Below, piece by piece: positions 18,693 to 26,599 of a stretch of 64,000 nucleotides of DNA. The position numbers and the translations under genes are program-made. Under the pieces are notes generated by a model. The model was given only the letters and a program-made list of their open reading frames with translations. It was not told the origin of the DNA and made no database searches. Location of the stretch: positions 1-64,000 of the forward strand of contig CAKUTI010000001.1 in NCBI GenBank assembly GCA_934691925.1. The letters are read 5' to 3'. How positions within the stretch are numbered: the stretch's first letter is position 1; each line of letters starts with the position of its first letter. The stretch is from an uncultured Treponema sp. GTDB lineage: Bacteria > Spirochaetota > Spirochaetia > Treponematales > Treponemataceae.

Positions 18693-18698
18693 TATAAT
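18693..18698 (+). promoter_or_regulatory. -10 box of the pcrA/uvrD gene, leaderless placement
   Basis: TATAAT at 18693-18698 lies so that +1 falls on the A of the ATG at 18705. TTCCAA at 18670-18675 sits 17 bases upstream as a weak -35. There is no ribosome site. Confidence 0.55.
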
Positions 18699-18704
18699 CT
18701 TAAT

Positions 18705-20807
18705 ATGCCTAGCACATCTGAAGAACTTGCAAGACTTGAACACGAGCTTAATCCAGAGCAATTCAAAGCGGTAACTAGAATCAACGGCGCATTTTTGATA
18801 ATCGCAGGCGCAGGCTCTGGAAAAACCCGCGTAATCACTTTTAGAATCGCTCATATGCTGAATTCGGGAATTCCGCAGTCGGCGATTCTCGCGCTGACAT
18901 TCACGAACAAAGCTGCGAAAGAGATGGAAGAGCGAATCAAGGAGCTTACAGGAAAAAAACTTCCGATGCTCACGGTTTCGACTTTTCACGCTTTCGGAGT
19001 CAGAATCTTGAGGCAGGACATTTCAAGGCTCGGCTACCGCGAGAATTTTTCGATTTACGACGAGACAGACAGAAACGCTCTTATAAAAGAGACTGGCAGA
19101 GAGCTTCATTACAGTTCGGAGGCTTTGGACATCTACAAAATTGGAATTTTGATTTCAGACATAAAAACCGGGCGCAAGCGCTGGAACGCCGAAAACGAGA
19201 TATACAGGCAGCTTTACGAAGGCTATCAGGAAGGGCTTAAACTTTACAACGCGGTCGATTTTGACGACTTGATTACTTTGCCGATAAAGCTTTTCCGCGA
19301 GAATCCCGATGTTCTTGCCTCTTACAAAAGCCGCTACAAATACATAATGGTGGACGAGTTTCAGGACACGAGCCATCAGCAGTATGAATTTATGAAGCTT
19401 CTCGCGGATGATAACGTCGCGGTTGTAGGCGATGACGACCAAAGCATTTACAGCTGGCGCGGCGCAGATTATCAGAATATTGTGAATTTTGAGAAAGACT
19501 TCAAAGATGTTGAGGAAATCCGGCTAGAGCAGAACTACCGCTCGACTGGAACGATTCTTGCGGCGGCTAACGGCGTAATAAAGCACAACACGAACCGCAA
19601 GGACAAGTCGCTTTGGTCTGGAAACGGCGAGGGCAAGCCGATTGAAGTTTATATGCCTGACAACGAGACTGCCGAGGCCGATTTTATCGTTGAGACAGTC
19701 CAGTCAATATGCGTTACAGAAAAGCGGAAATATGACGATTTTTGCGTTCTTATGCGCGCGAACACGCAGTCCCGGGCAATCGAGGAGGCTTTTCTTGCCG
19801 CGAACATTCCTTACACGATGTCGGGCGGAACTTCATTTTTTCAGCGGAAGGAAATCAAGGACGTTATCAGCTATCTCCGCGTGATTTCAAACCATGATGA
19901 CGATGTGAATCTTCTTAGAATTTTGAACGTTCCACGGCGCGGAATCGGGCGGGCGACAATCGAGAAGCTGAACCAGATTGCGAAAAATCTCAGCTGCTCG
20001 CTTTGGGAGGCGATAAATTCGCTTTTGCAGGTGAGCGACAGCGAAGCGGATTTGTTCATGCAGCCGTCTAGCTCTGAATACAATCCGAAATTTGATGATT
20101 TGTCGGACGAGAATTTTTCCGACGGAACGAAAAAGTCGCTGCAGGCTTTTGTCGAGCTGATTGACGGAAACAAGCCGATGCTCGGCGGCCACGGACTTTC
20201 AAAAAAAGTCAAGAAAATGGTCGAGGATATACGCTATTTTGACTATCTGATTGCGGAAAATCCAAAATCTGAAAAAGCCGCGAGATTCAAATTTCTGAAC
20301 ATCGAAAGCCTTATAAATTCGATTGAGCGATGGGAAAACAATCCTGACTCGGGCGAGCCGACTTTGTACAATTATCTTAACAGAATCACTCTTCTTTCGC
20401 GCGACGACATGGACGATGAGGAAGACCAGGGAAAAGTGAACTTGATGACGATTCACGCGTCAAAAGGGCTTGAATTTCCGGTCGTTTTTATCGCAGGAAC
20501 GGAAGAAGGCCTGATTCCGCACGGACGCGCTGTTGACGAGGGTGGAGATGCCGCGGTTGAGGAGGAAAGGCGGCTTTTTTACGTTGCAATCACGCGGGCG
20601 AGAGACAAGCTGATTATCTCATCGTGCAAGTCGAGACGCAAGCAGAACACGAGCGTTGAGTGCCAGCCGAGCCGCTTTTTGGACGAAATCCCGGCGAATC
20701 TCGTTGAATATCACAAGGAAGACAAGGAAGTTGACGCAGACACCGCAATCGCGTTCTTGCAGCAAATGAAAAAGCGTTTTCAGGCTCCGATTGTTCCGGG
20801 ATTTTAA
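18705..20807 (+). CDS. pcrA: UvrD/PcrA-family ATP-dependent DNA helicase
   Basis: A superfamily 1A 3'-5' helicase for repair and for clearing replication obstacles. Motifs appear in order: NPEQFKAV (Q motif), IIAGAGSGKTRVIT (Walker A), LTFTNKAAKEMEER (Ia), YIMVDEFQDTSHQQY (II), VVGDDDQSIYSWRGAD (III), EQNYRST (IV), MTIHASKGLEFPVVF (V) and VAITRAR (VI). The 700-residue length fits the family. It could be named uvrD or rep as well; the domain content does not separate them. A 7 bp inverted repeat at 20796-20815 spans the stop codon, but its T run is poor. Confidence 0.93.
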   Translation: MPSTSEELARLEHELNPEQFKAVTRINGAFLIIAGAGSGKTRVITFRIAHMLNSGIPQSAILALTFTNKAAKEMEERIKELTGKKLPMLTVSTFHAFGVRILRQDISRLGYRENFSIYDETDRNALIKETGRELHYSSEALDIYKIGILISDIKTGRKRWNAENEIYRQLYEGYQEGLKLYNAVDFDDLITLPIKLFRENPDVLASYKSRYKYIMVDEFQDTSHQQYEFMKLLADDNVAVVGDDDQSIYSWRGADYQNIVNFEKDFKDVEEIRLEQNYRSTGTILAAANGVIKHNTNRKDKSLWSGNGEGKPIEVYMPDNETAEADFIVETVQSICVTEKRKYDDFCVLMRANTQSRAIEEAFLAANIPYTMSGGTSFFQRKEIKDVISYLRVISNHDDDVNLLRILNVPRRGIGRATIEKLNQIAKNLSCSLWEAINSLLQVSDSEADLFMQPSSSEYNPKFDDLSDENFSDGTKKSLQAFVELIDGNKPMLGGHGLSKKVKKMVEDIRYFDYLIAENPKSEKAARFKFLNIESLINSIERWENNPDSGEPTLYNYLNRITLLSRDDMDDEEDQGKVNLMTIHASKGLEFPVVFIAGTEEGLIPHGRAVDEGGDAAVEEERRLFYVAITRARDKLIISSCKSRRKQNTSVECQPSRFLDEIPANLVEYHKEDKEVDADTAIAFLQQMKKRFQAPIVPGF

Positions 20808-20923
20808 TATCCCGGGATTTTAGCCGCAAAAAAAAATTGGCGTCATTTCTGAATTTATTTCGGAATCTGTTGAAAAAAGCCGTGTCATTCCAAACTCGAG
20901 TTCGGTTGAACTTCCTTTGTTCC

Positions 20924-20965
20924 CCTCATACCTTATCCCGCGTTCCTCATACCTTATCCCGCGTT
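20924..20965. repeat. Perfect 21-bp tandem duplication
   Basis: Two adjacent identical 21-base units at 20924-20944 and 20945-20965, each containing ACCTTATCCCGCG. It lies between pcrA and the uracil permease gene. Copies of the GTCATT element are at about 20842 and 20884. Confidence 0.85.
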
Positions 20966-21078
20966 CCTTGTCCCTCATTCCCCTTTTTATCTAAGCCTTT
21001 TCTCTTCCTCTTTTTAGTTTCTAATGTTAATCCCGAATCGAATTTTCCGATAATAAAAAGAATACAGGAGTTTTTATT

Positions 21079-22374
21079 ATGGCTCAAAAAGAGATTTTAG
21101 GTCCGCATGACCGTCCGCCGCTTTCACGGTGGATTCCGCTTAGCATTCAGCACGTGTTTGCTATGTTTGGAGCTACGGTTTTAGTTCCGCTTTTGACGGG
21201 ACTTAGCACTTCAACCGCGCTTTTTACCGCAGGAACAGGAACTTTGATTTATATCCTGATAACAGGCGCGAAAGTTCCGGCTTTCTTAGGCTCGTCGTTC
21301 GCCTTTATTCCTGCCTTAATCAGCATAGGGCAGGCTTACGGCGTTCCTTACGCGATGGGCGGCGCAATTTTCGCGGGAATTTTCTACTGCGTTGTCGCCG
21401 CAATCGTCAAGATTTCAGGAAAGTCGTGGATTGACAAGGCTTTGCCGCCGGTCGTAATCGGCTCGGTAATCATCGTTATTGGAATGTCGCTTTCTGGAAG
21501 CGCAATCAACTCAGCAATGTACATCAACGGAAAATATTCGCTGGTCGCTCTCAGCATTTCGATTTTCACGCTTTTGATGGCGATTATCGCGACAATCTAT
21601 TTCAAGGGATTTTTCAACACTCTTTCAATTCTTATCGGCCTTGTTTCAGGCTACGTTTTCGTCCTGATTCTCGGGCTTTTCTTCGACAGCTACAAGCTGA
21701 TTGATTTTTCAAAAGTCTCTGAGGCAAAATGGATTGGACTTCCTTTTCTTCACACTGACGAGGCTGGACATTACTACTGGATGGCTCCGAAATTCAACGT
21801 TGTCGCAATCGTAACGTTCATAATCATCTCGATTTCGACAATCTGCGAGCATTTGGGAGACACAATCACAACTTCAACAGTTGTCGGAAAAGACTTCACA
21901 AAAGACCCGGGACTTCACAGAACTTTGACCGGCGACGGATTCGCGACGGCATGGGCGGCAGTCTGGGGCGGCCCGCCGAACACAACTTACGGCGAAAACA
22001 TCGGCGTTATGGCAATCACAAAAGTCTACTCTGTCTGGGTAATCGGAGGAGCTGCCGTAATCGCAATAATCCTGTCGTTCTGCCCGAAATTCGGCGCGCT
22101 CATCTCGACAATTCCAAGCCCGGTTCTGGGCGGCGTGTGCATGCTTTTGTACGGACTCATCGCGGCCTCAGGAATGAGAACTCTCGTTGAAAAGCAGGTT
22201 GACTTCTCAAAGCGCAAAAATCTCACAGTCGCGTCAGTGATTTTGATGCTCGGAATCGGCGGCGGATTGCTCCAGTTCAAGATTGGAAGCGAATTCACAT
22301 TCTCGCTCGCTGGAGTCGCGCTTGCAACAGTCGTCGGCGTTTTCTTGAACCTCATAATCAAGGAAAAAGACTGA
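21079..22374 (+). CDS. uraA: Uracil permease (NCS2/UraA family)
   Basis: Proton-linked nucleobase importer in the inner membrane. The 431-residue protein is a run of about 12 to 14 hydrophobic segments. It has the NCS2 features LSIQHVFAMFGATVLVPLL in TM1, CEHLGDTITTSTVVG (substrate-contact Glu in TM8) and GGPPNTTYGENIGVMAITKVYS (the family signature in TM10). The ATG has AGGAG about 9 bases before it. No pyrimidine salvage gene lies next to it. Uracil is the likeliest substrate; xanthine or other bases are transported by close relatives. Confidence 0.92.
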   Translation: MAQKEILGPHDRPPLSRWIPLSIQHVFAMFGATVLVPLLTGLSTSTALFTAGTGTLIYILITGAKVPAFLGSSFAFIPALISIGQAYGVPYAMGGAIFAGIFYCVVAAIVKISGKSWIDKALPPVVIGSVIIVIGMSLSGSAINSAMYINGKYSLVALSISIFTLLMAIIATIYFKGFFNTLSILIGLVSGYVFVLILGLFFDSYKLIDFSKVSEAKWIGLPFLHTDEAGHYYWMAPKFNVVAIVTFIIISISTICEHLGDTITTSTVVGKDFTKDPGLHRTLTGDGFATAWAAVWGGPPNTTYGENIGVMAITKVYSVWVIGGAAVIAIILSFCPKFGALISTIPSPVLGGVCMLLYGLIAASGMRTLVEKQVDFSKRKNLTVASVILMLGIGGGLLQFKIGSEFTFSLAGVALATVVGVFLNLIIKEKD

Positions 22375-22746
22375 TTTTCAAAAATCTAAAAAACTCAAGA
22401 AGTCGAAATCTGAAAAAGCCAGAAAAATTTCGGAAATTCTACAGAAATCCTGATTTTTCGGACGGAGATTTTCTTGAGCAACTAAAATCTGTGAAAAGCT
22501 CCGCGTTTTAGTTTTTATACAATGCCCAGCTTTTCGCGGTTCCATTGCCAGACTTTCAGCGGAAAATTCATTAAAAACGCCTTTTTTTTGCTTAAAAAAT
22601 CCGTTAAAATTTTCTTAAAATAAAAAGAAAGTCCGGCAACGCTTCGCGCCGCTTCAATCTGGCGTAGCATTTTTTATGTGCTTTTTCCGCGCTGACCAGG
22701 CTTTTTCATCAAAAGTTTCTGCCTCAGCGAGCGGAGCGAGGATTCC
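22375..22746. other. Intergenic DNA with a dispersed element
   Basis: No gene is seen. About 45 bases near 22630-22675, ending ATCTGGCGTAGCATTTT, match elements at 47101-47150 and, inverted, at 45667-45684. The last 15 bases carry GAGG, which serves as ribosome site for the next gene. Confidence 0.5.
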
Positions 22747-23781
22747 ATGCCAAAAAATAAAAAATCTTCATTGTTATCGCTTTTTATCGCGCTTTTTGCC
22801 TGCGCCTTTGCTTTTTCAGAAAATCTTCCTGCTGAAAACGCTTTTCAAAACTGCGAAACGGAAGAAATTCCAGCAGAAAAATATTCCCGGCTTTCTTTTT
22901 CTGAGATTTGGGGCTACGTTATGACCGGCCGCGAGGATTCTTTTTCGCCTGTTTTTCCTATAACCGATGTCGGCTACTTTTGGGAAGCGGTTGACCCATA
23001 CGGAAACATTCCAGAGCCGCCCGTGCGCGAAAAGTTTTTCTCAGATTATGTGGGACGCGTTCACTTTGTCACAAGCTGCGACTCGCGCGGGCAAACTCAT
23101 CTGCTTCTTTCCACAAAGGAGCTTCGAAAAAAAATCATAAATCAGCTTGTGAAGGCTTCTGAAACTTACGAGGGGCTTCAAATCGACTGGGAATTAGTTC
23201 CAAAAAACGACGATATGATTTTCTACGATTTTCTTAAAACTCTAAAAAAGAAGCTCAAAGGAAAAATGCTCACCGTTGCGATTCCTGCGCGGACAAAAAC
23301 TCTTGAAAAAGACCCTTACGATTATGCGCGCCTTTCAACCGTAGCCGACAAAATCATAATAATGGCTTACGACCAGCACTGGTCAACGAGCGCGCCTGGT
23401 CCTGTCGCTTCTCCTGACTGGGGGAAAAAAATCTACGACTACGCAAAAACTGTGGTTTCTGAAGAAAAACTTATAATGGGCGCGCCTTTTTACGGCCGCG
23501 CGTGGTCAGACGAGGATATCGGCGGAAGGGCCTGGACGAATATTTCAGTCGAGCGGATAATGAGGGAACAGGAAGTCAAAGATTCAGACATAAAGACCGA
23601 CAAAAACGGAAACAAATATTTCAAGCTCGAAAAAAAACGCACGGTCACGCTTTACTTTGACGACACAGAATCGGAGCTAAGCCGCCTTGAACTCTACAAA
23701 AACGAAGGCGTTTCAAGAATCGCATTCTGGCGCGTAGGGCAAGAGAATCCCGAACTCTGGAATTTCTTAAAAATTGAATAA
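22747..23781 (+). CDS. Glycoside hydrolase family 18-type protein
   Basis: The 344-residue protein has a signal peptide (LLSLFIALFACAFAFS), so it is exported. The rest is a GH18 TIM barrel: the strand 4 signature reads EGLQIDWELV with the catalytic Glu at about 149, followed by LTVAIPA, ADKIIIMAYDQHW and LIMGAPFYGRAW. This is the pattern of YaaH-like and chitinase-like GH18 proteins that cut GlcNAc-containing glycans. No LysM or chitin-binding module is present. Substrate (peptidoglycan, chitin or host glycan) cannot be settled from sequence. GAGG lies 6 to 7 bases before the ATG. Confidence 0.85.
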   Translation: MPKNKKSSLLSLFIALFACAFAFSENLPAENAFQNCETEEIPAEKYSRLSFSEIWGYVMTGREDSFSPVFPITDVGYFWEAVDPYGNIPEPPVREKFFSDYVGRVHFVTSCDSRGQTHLLLSTKELRKKIINQLVKASETYEGLQIDWELVPKNDDMIFYDFLKTLKKKLKGKMLTVAIPARTKTLEKDPYDYARLSTVADKIIIMAYDQHWSTSAPGPVASPDWGKKIYDYAKTVVSEEKLIMGAPFYGRAWSDEDIGGRAWTNISVERIMREQEVKDSDIKTDKNGNKYFKLEKKRTVTLYFDDTESELSRLELYKNEGVSRIAFWRVGQENPELWNFLKIE

Positions 23782-23903
23782 TTTTGGTTTGAAAAAATCC
23801 GTCATTCCGAACTCGAGCAGTGCCTGTCCACTTTGTTTAAGAATCCGAAAGAAAAAAGTTTGTCATTCTGAACTTGATTCAGAATCTATAAAAAACGTTT
23901 AAA

Positions 23904-23934
23904 AATAAAAAAGCCTGCTCAAAACGAACAGACT
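23904..23934 (-). terminator. Terminator of tRNA-Arg
   Basis: On the minus strand a 9 bp stem (AGTCTGTTC with GAGCAGGCT, two G-T pairs) and a 5-base loop are followed by TTTTTTATTTT. It starts about 6 bases past the mature tRNA end. Confidence 0.75.
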
Positions 23935-23939
23935 TTATG

Positions 23940-24014
23940 TGAGACTGGCCCGACTCGAACGGGCGACCCTCTGCTTAGAAGGCAGATGCTCTAATCCAGC
24001 TGAGCTACAATCTC
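23940..24014 (-). tRNA. tRNA-Arg (anticodon TCT)
   Basis: A 75-base cloverleaf reads on the minus strand. The acceptor stem GAGATTG pairs with CAGTCTC (one G-T pair). The D arm contains AGCTCAGCTGGATTAGAGC, the anticodon loop is CTTCTAA with TCT (reads AGA), and the T arm has GGGTTCGA-type TTCGA within CCCGTTCGAGTCGGG. The CCA end is not encoded. A likely promoter lies upstream: TATAAT (minus strand, 24032-24037) with TTGAAT (24053-24058) 15 bases further up. Confidence 0.95.
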
Positions 24015-24175
24015 AACTTATGTTTGAATATATTATATTGTTTTGAATTTTTATTCAAGAGCAAAATGTCAAAAAATCTAAAAAATAACGAAAAAAAATC
24101 GATTTCTGGGAAAAAAGCTATTTTTGCTTTGCACTTTGCCTGAAATTTTTTTTCGGAACGAAGTTTGTTTTCACT

Positions 24176-24240
24176 GGAATTTTTACCCCATTCTTAACGG
24201 AATTTACCCCGTTTTTGATGAATTTTTAGCCGATTTACCG
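24176..24240. repeat. Degenerate short repeats of about 21 bp
   Basis: Three loose copies of GGAATTT followed by TTACCCC-like sequence begin near 24176, 24198 and 24218. They lead into the stronger array that starts at 24258. The rest of 24060-24257 shows nothing else. Confidence 0.35.
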
Positions 24241-24257
24241 CGTTTTTTCAGGATTTT

Positions 24258-24447
24258 ATCAAGATGAAATGGATGCGTTTATCTTGATGTTTTAGTTTGT
24301 TTTATCTTGATAAAGTGGTCTCGTGTATCTTGATAAAATGCCCTCTGTCATCAAGATAAAGTTGTCTGTGTCATCAAGATAAAATTGCAGCTTCTGCCTT
24401 GATAGAAATTTTAGCCTGTCAAGATGAAAAAATGTTTTTATCTTGAT
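24258..24447. repeat. Nine-unit 23-bp array of ATCTTGAT/ATCAAGAT cores
   Basis: An 8-base core recurs at 24258, 24281, 24304, 24327, 24350, 24373, 24396, 24418 and 24440, that is, steps of 23 bases six times and then 22 twice. Core orientation is mixed: ATCAAGAT in four (one starting GTC), ATCTTGAT in four, and one mutated copy (GCCTTGAT). The core is usually followed by AAA or GAA. The other 12 or so bases of each unit differ. The array starts about 110 bases past the 3' end of the XRE gene, whose promoter carries the same core as a dyad. Confidence 0.85.
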
Positions 24448-24559
24448 AAGTCTGCCGAAAAGTCTGATGTAAGAGACTCTTTTGCTTGGAAGCCTCTCAA
24501 AAAAATCTGATGAAAAATCATTGTTCGTTTGGTAATCGGAAAAAATCGATGGAAAGTTC

Positions 24560-24907
24560 TTATTTTAAAGATTCTGCTGTCTGATGAATCAATGTCTTGA
24601 ATGTTTTCTGAATGTTCTGCGGAATCAAATTCAAGTCGTCTAAAATTGACTTTTCCTCTGAGTTAATCTGAACGAAAGTTTTTGAATCTTTTGAAGTCTT
24701 TTTGTCTTTGCCCGTCACCAAATATTCAACGGAAACGTTCAGGGCTTCCGCAATCTTCACCGCAATGTCGGCTGGCGGAATCGACGCCCTTACCCCAAGA
24801 TAGTTGTCGAGAGTTCCTTTTATGATATTTGTTTTTGCAGAAAGCTCTTTTACAGTAAGACCTTGAAAATCAAGCTCATTTCTAAGATTTTCTCTGAACG
24901 ACTTCAT
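24560..24907 (-). CDS. XRE-family helix-turn-helix regulator
   Basis: A 115-residue DNA-binding protein. Residues 1-65 are a Cro/C1-type helix-turn-helix (LRNELDFQGLTVKELSAKTNIIKGTLDNYL, then ADIAVKIAEALNVSVEYLVTG). The C-terminal 45 residues are polar and helical, perhaps for dimerisation. A 17-bp dyad, TCTTGAT-N3-ATCAAGA (24909-24925), lies directly before the ATG with a TATAAT box at its centre, so binding there would shut off the gene itself. The same half-site is repeated nine times downstream. No toxin, phage or plasmid gene lies beside it, so the larger target is unknown. Confidence 0.88.
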   Translation of the reverse strand: MKSFRENLRNELDFQGLTVKELSAKTNIIKGTLDNYLGVRASIPPADIAVKIAEALNVSVEYLVTGKDKKTSKDSKTFVQINSEEKSILDDLNLIPQNIQKTFKTLIHQTAESLK

Positions 24908-24908
24908 A

Positions 24909-24925
24909 TCTTGATTATATCAAGA
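24909..24925 (-). promoter_or_regulatory. Dyad operator over the -10 box of the XRE gene
   Basis: TCTTGAT-TAT-ATCAAGA is a perfect 7-3-7 inverted repeat. Read on the minus strand its centre is TATAAT (24914-24919), which places +1 on the A of the start codon at 24907. It is thus both a leaderless promoter and a likely self-operator. Confidence 0.65.
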
Positions 24926-24941
24926 ATATAAGAATTTAGAA

Positions 24942-24976
24942 AATGTGTTTTCTATTTTAGTTGCGGCAAACACATT
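24942..24976. repeat. 9-bp perfect inverted repeat upstream of the XRE gene
   Basis: AATGTGTTT (24942-24950) and AAACACATT (24968-24976) flank 17 bases. The pair lies 35 to 70 bases upstream of the XRE start codon. No T run follows on either strand, so it is more likely a protein site than a terminator. Confidence 0.5.
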
Positions 24977-25059
24977 CTTATCTTATGAAAAACTATTCCC
25001 GCGGTCAAGAAATCCGTTTGTTTTGCAAAAATCTTCAGAAATAGACTCGTGCTCTAGGC

Positions 25060-25151
25060 CGTTCCACACACAGCGGAACGTTCGTTCCACGGGCACTATA
25101 ACGTTCGTTCCACAGGCAATGGAATGAGCGTTCCACAGGTAAATGCTGGTT
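25060..25151. repeat. Four-unit 23-bp array of CGTTCCAC cores
   Basis: The core CGTTCCAC, usually continuing as AGG or GGG, occurs at 25060, 25083, 25106 and 25129, exactly 23 bases apart each time, with 12 to 15 differing bases between. The period equals that of the array on the other side of the XRE gene, but the core is unrelated. The rest of the gap to the hexokinase gene is empty except for its promoter. Confidence 0.8.
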
Positions 25152-25260
25152 GTCTGCGCTTTTGGATTAGGTTCGTTTTTTAGTTATCGCTATTTTGCCT
25201 CACGGTTTCCAATTAAATCCGATTTTTCGTTTTTTCTCTTCAAATTTTCAATTTCTATTC

Positions 25261-25266
25261 TATAAT
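25261..25266 (+). promoter_or_regulatory. -10 box of the hexokinase gene, leaderless placement
   Basis: TATAAT at 25261-25266 predicts +1 at 25273, one base before the ATG at 25274. CTTCAA lies 17 bases upstream as a weak -35. There is no ribosome site. Confidence 0.55.
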
Positions 25267-25273
25267 AATCTCT

Positions 25274-26590
25274 ATGAGCGAAAATAAAAAATTGCAGGCT
25301 GAGCTTTTCTTGAAAAAGCATAATTTTGATTGCGACGTTTCTGTCGATTTTTTGACGGAGCGGATTTTGTATGATATGAATCTCGGGCTTTTCGGCGGAA
25401 AGGAGAAAGCCGGGCAGGATATGTTCAGGACGTGGATTTTGCCGCCTGACGAGAAGCCTAAAAGTGAGAATGTGATTGTGATTGATGCCGGCGGAACGAA
25501 TTTCCGCTCGTGTCTTGTAAGTTTTGACGTAGACGGAAATTTTTCGATTTCAGATTTCAAGAAGACAAAAATGCCTGGCGTTGAAAAAGAATTGTCGAAA
25601 GACGAATTTTTCAATCAGATTGCGGACAATATCGAGTATTTGAGGGACAAGGCTGACAGAATCGGATTTTGCTTTTCGTATGCGATGAACATAACAAAAG
25701 ACGGAGACGGAATTCCGAACGCTTTCAGCAAGGAAGTAAAAGCACCAGAAGTTTTGGGCTGTCCTGTCGGAAAAACTCTGGCGGAAAAGCTTCATTCTCG
25801 CGGCTGGAACAAAATTCAGAAAATAACATTGCTCAACGACACTGAGGCGGCTCTTCTTGCCGGAGCTGCGGCCTCAAAAAACGGAACGAAATTTTCAAGC
25901 TATATCGGCTTTATCTTGGGAACTGGAATAAACGCGGCTTACGTTCAGCCTTCGGCGGAATCTTTTTTTGACGGCAAAACCGAAAAAATCGAAAGGCAGA
26001 TTGTCGTGTGCGAGAGCGGAAAATGCGACAAAATTCCGCTTTCTGATTTTGACAAATCAATGGACAAAAAATGCGCTGTTCCAAAGCAGTATCCGCTTGA
26101 AAAGCAATGCTCGGGCGCGTATCTCGGGCCTGTCGCTCTTGAAATGCTTCTTTTTGCGGCTAAAGACAAGCTTGTTTCTGATTTTTGCGCTCAAAAAATC
26201 ATGAATCTTAAAAAGCTTTCCCTGATTGAGATTGACGATTTTCTTCACGCTCCATTTAAGGAAGGAACGGTTTCATCTCTTTGCGGAGACGACGGCGACC
26301 GCGAGGCGATTTTTGTTCTTTTTGACGAGCTTGTTACGCGCTGCGCGAAAAATGCGGCTGCGATTCTTTGCGCCAATGCGAAAATGTCCGGCGAGGGAAA
26401 AAACTGCCTTCATCCGATTGGAATTTTGTGCAACGGAACGACTTTTTATAAGACCCACAAGCTCCACGCGCGGATTGAGTCATATCTTGAAGATTTCCTG
26501 ACTCGAAAACTTGGAATTCATTACGAGATTTTGACTCTTGAAAACGATATTACGCTTGGAACTGCGATTGCCGCAACTTCGAACCGCTAA
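25274..26590 (+). CDS. hxk: Hexokinase, eukaryotic-type fold
   Basis: Phosphorylates glucose and related hexoses with ATP to feed glycolysis. The 438-residue protein follows the eukaryotic hexokinase layout rather than the short bacterial glucokinase one: phosphate-1 loop DAGGTNFRS at 71-79, FCFSYAMNI (sugar loop), LLNDTEAALLAGAA with the catalytic Asp, and GFILGTGINAAY, with the second adenosine-binding stretch near the C-terminus. Treponemes are known to carry this type. About 40 residues between 235 and 275 are charged and variable. It is followed 9 bases later by a large envelope protein gene, presumably in the same transcript. Confidence 0.92.
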   Translation: MSENKKLQAELFLKKHNFDCDVSVDFLTERILYDMNLGLFGGKEKAGQDMFRTWILPPDEKPKSENVIVIDAGGTNFRSCLVSFDVDGNFSISDFKKTKMPGVEKELSKDEFFNQIADNIEYLRDKADRIGFCFSYAMNITKDGDGIPNAFSKEVKAPEVLGCPVGKTLAEKLHSRGWNKIQKITLLNDTEAALLAGAAASKNGTKFSSYIGFILGTGINAAYVQPSAESFFDGKTEKIERQIVVCESGKCDKIPLSDFDKSMDKKCAVPKQYPLEKQCSGAYLGPVALEMLLFAAKDKLVSDFCAQKIMNLKKLSLIEIDDFLHAPFKEGTVSSLCGDDGDREAIFVLFDELVTRCAKNAAAILCANAKMSGEGKNCLHPIGILCNGTTFYKTHKLHARIESYLEDFLTRKLGIHYEILTLENDITLGTAIAATSNR

Positions 26591-26599
26591 AATTTAAAA

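Noticed and set aside
20837..21100. Small open frame between pcrA and uraA
   Set aside because: It is built from the 21-bp tandem repeat and GTCATT elements and runs into uraA in another frame; no start signal.
22747..24014. tRNA-Arg as an attachment site of an integrated element
   Set aside because: No integrase gene and no second copy of the tRNA 3' end was found on either side.
24258..24447. The 23-bp array as a CRISPR or an integron attC site
   Set aside because: Cores of 8 bases in both orientations and linkers of about 15 bases do not fit CRISPR. There is no integrase and no attC R/L box pattern.
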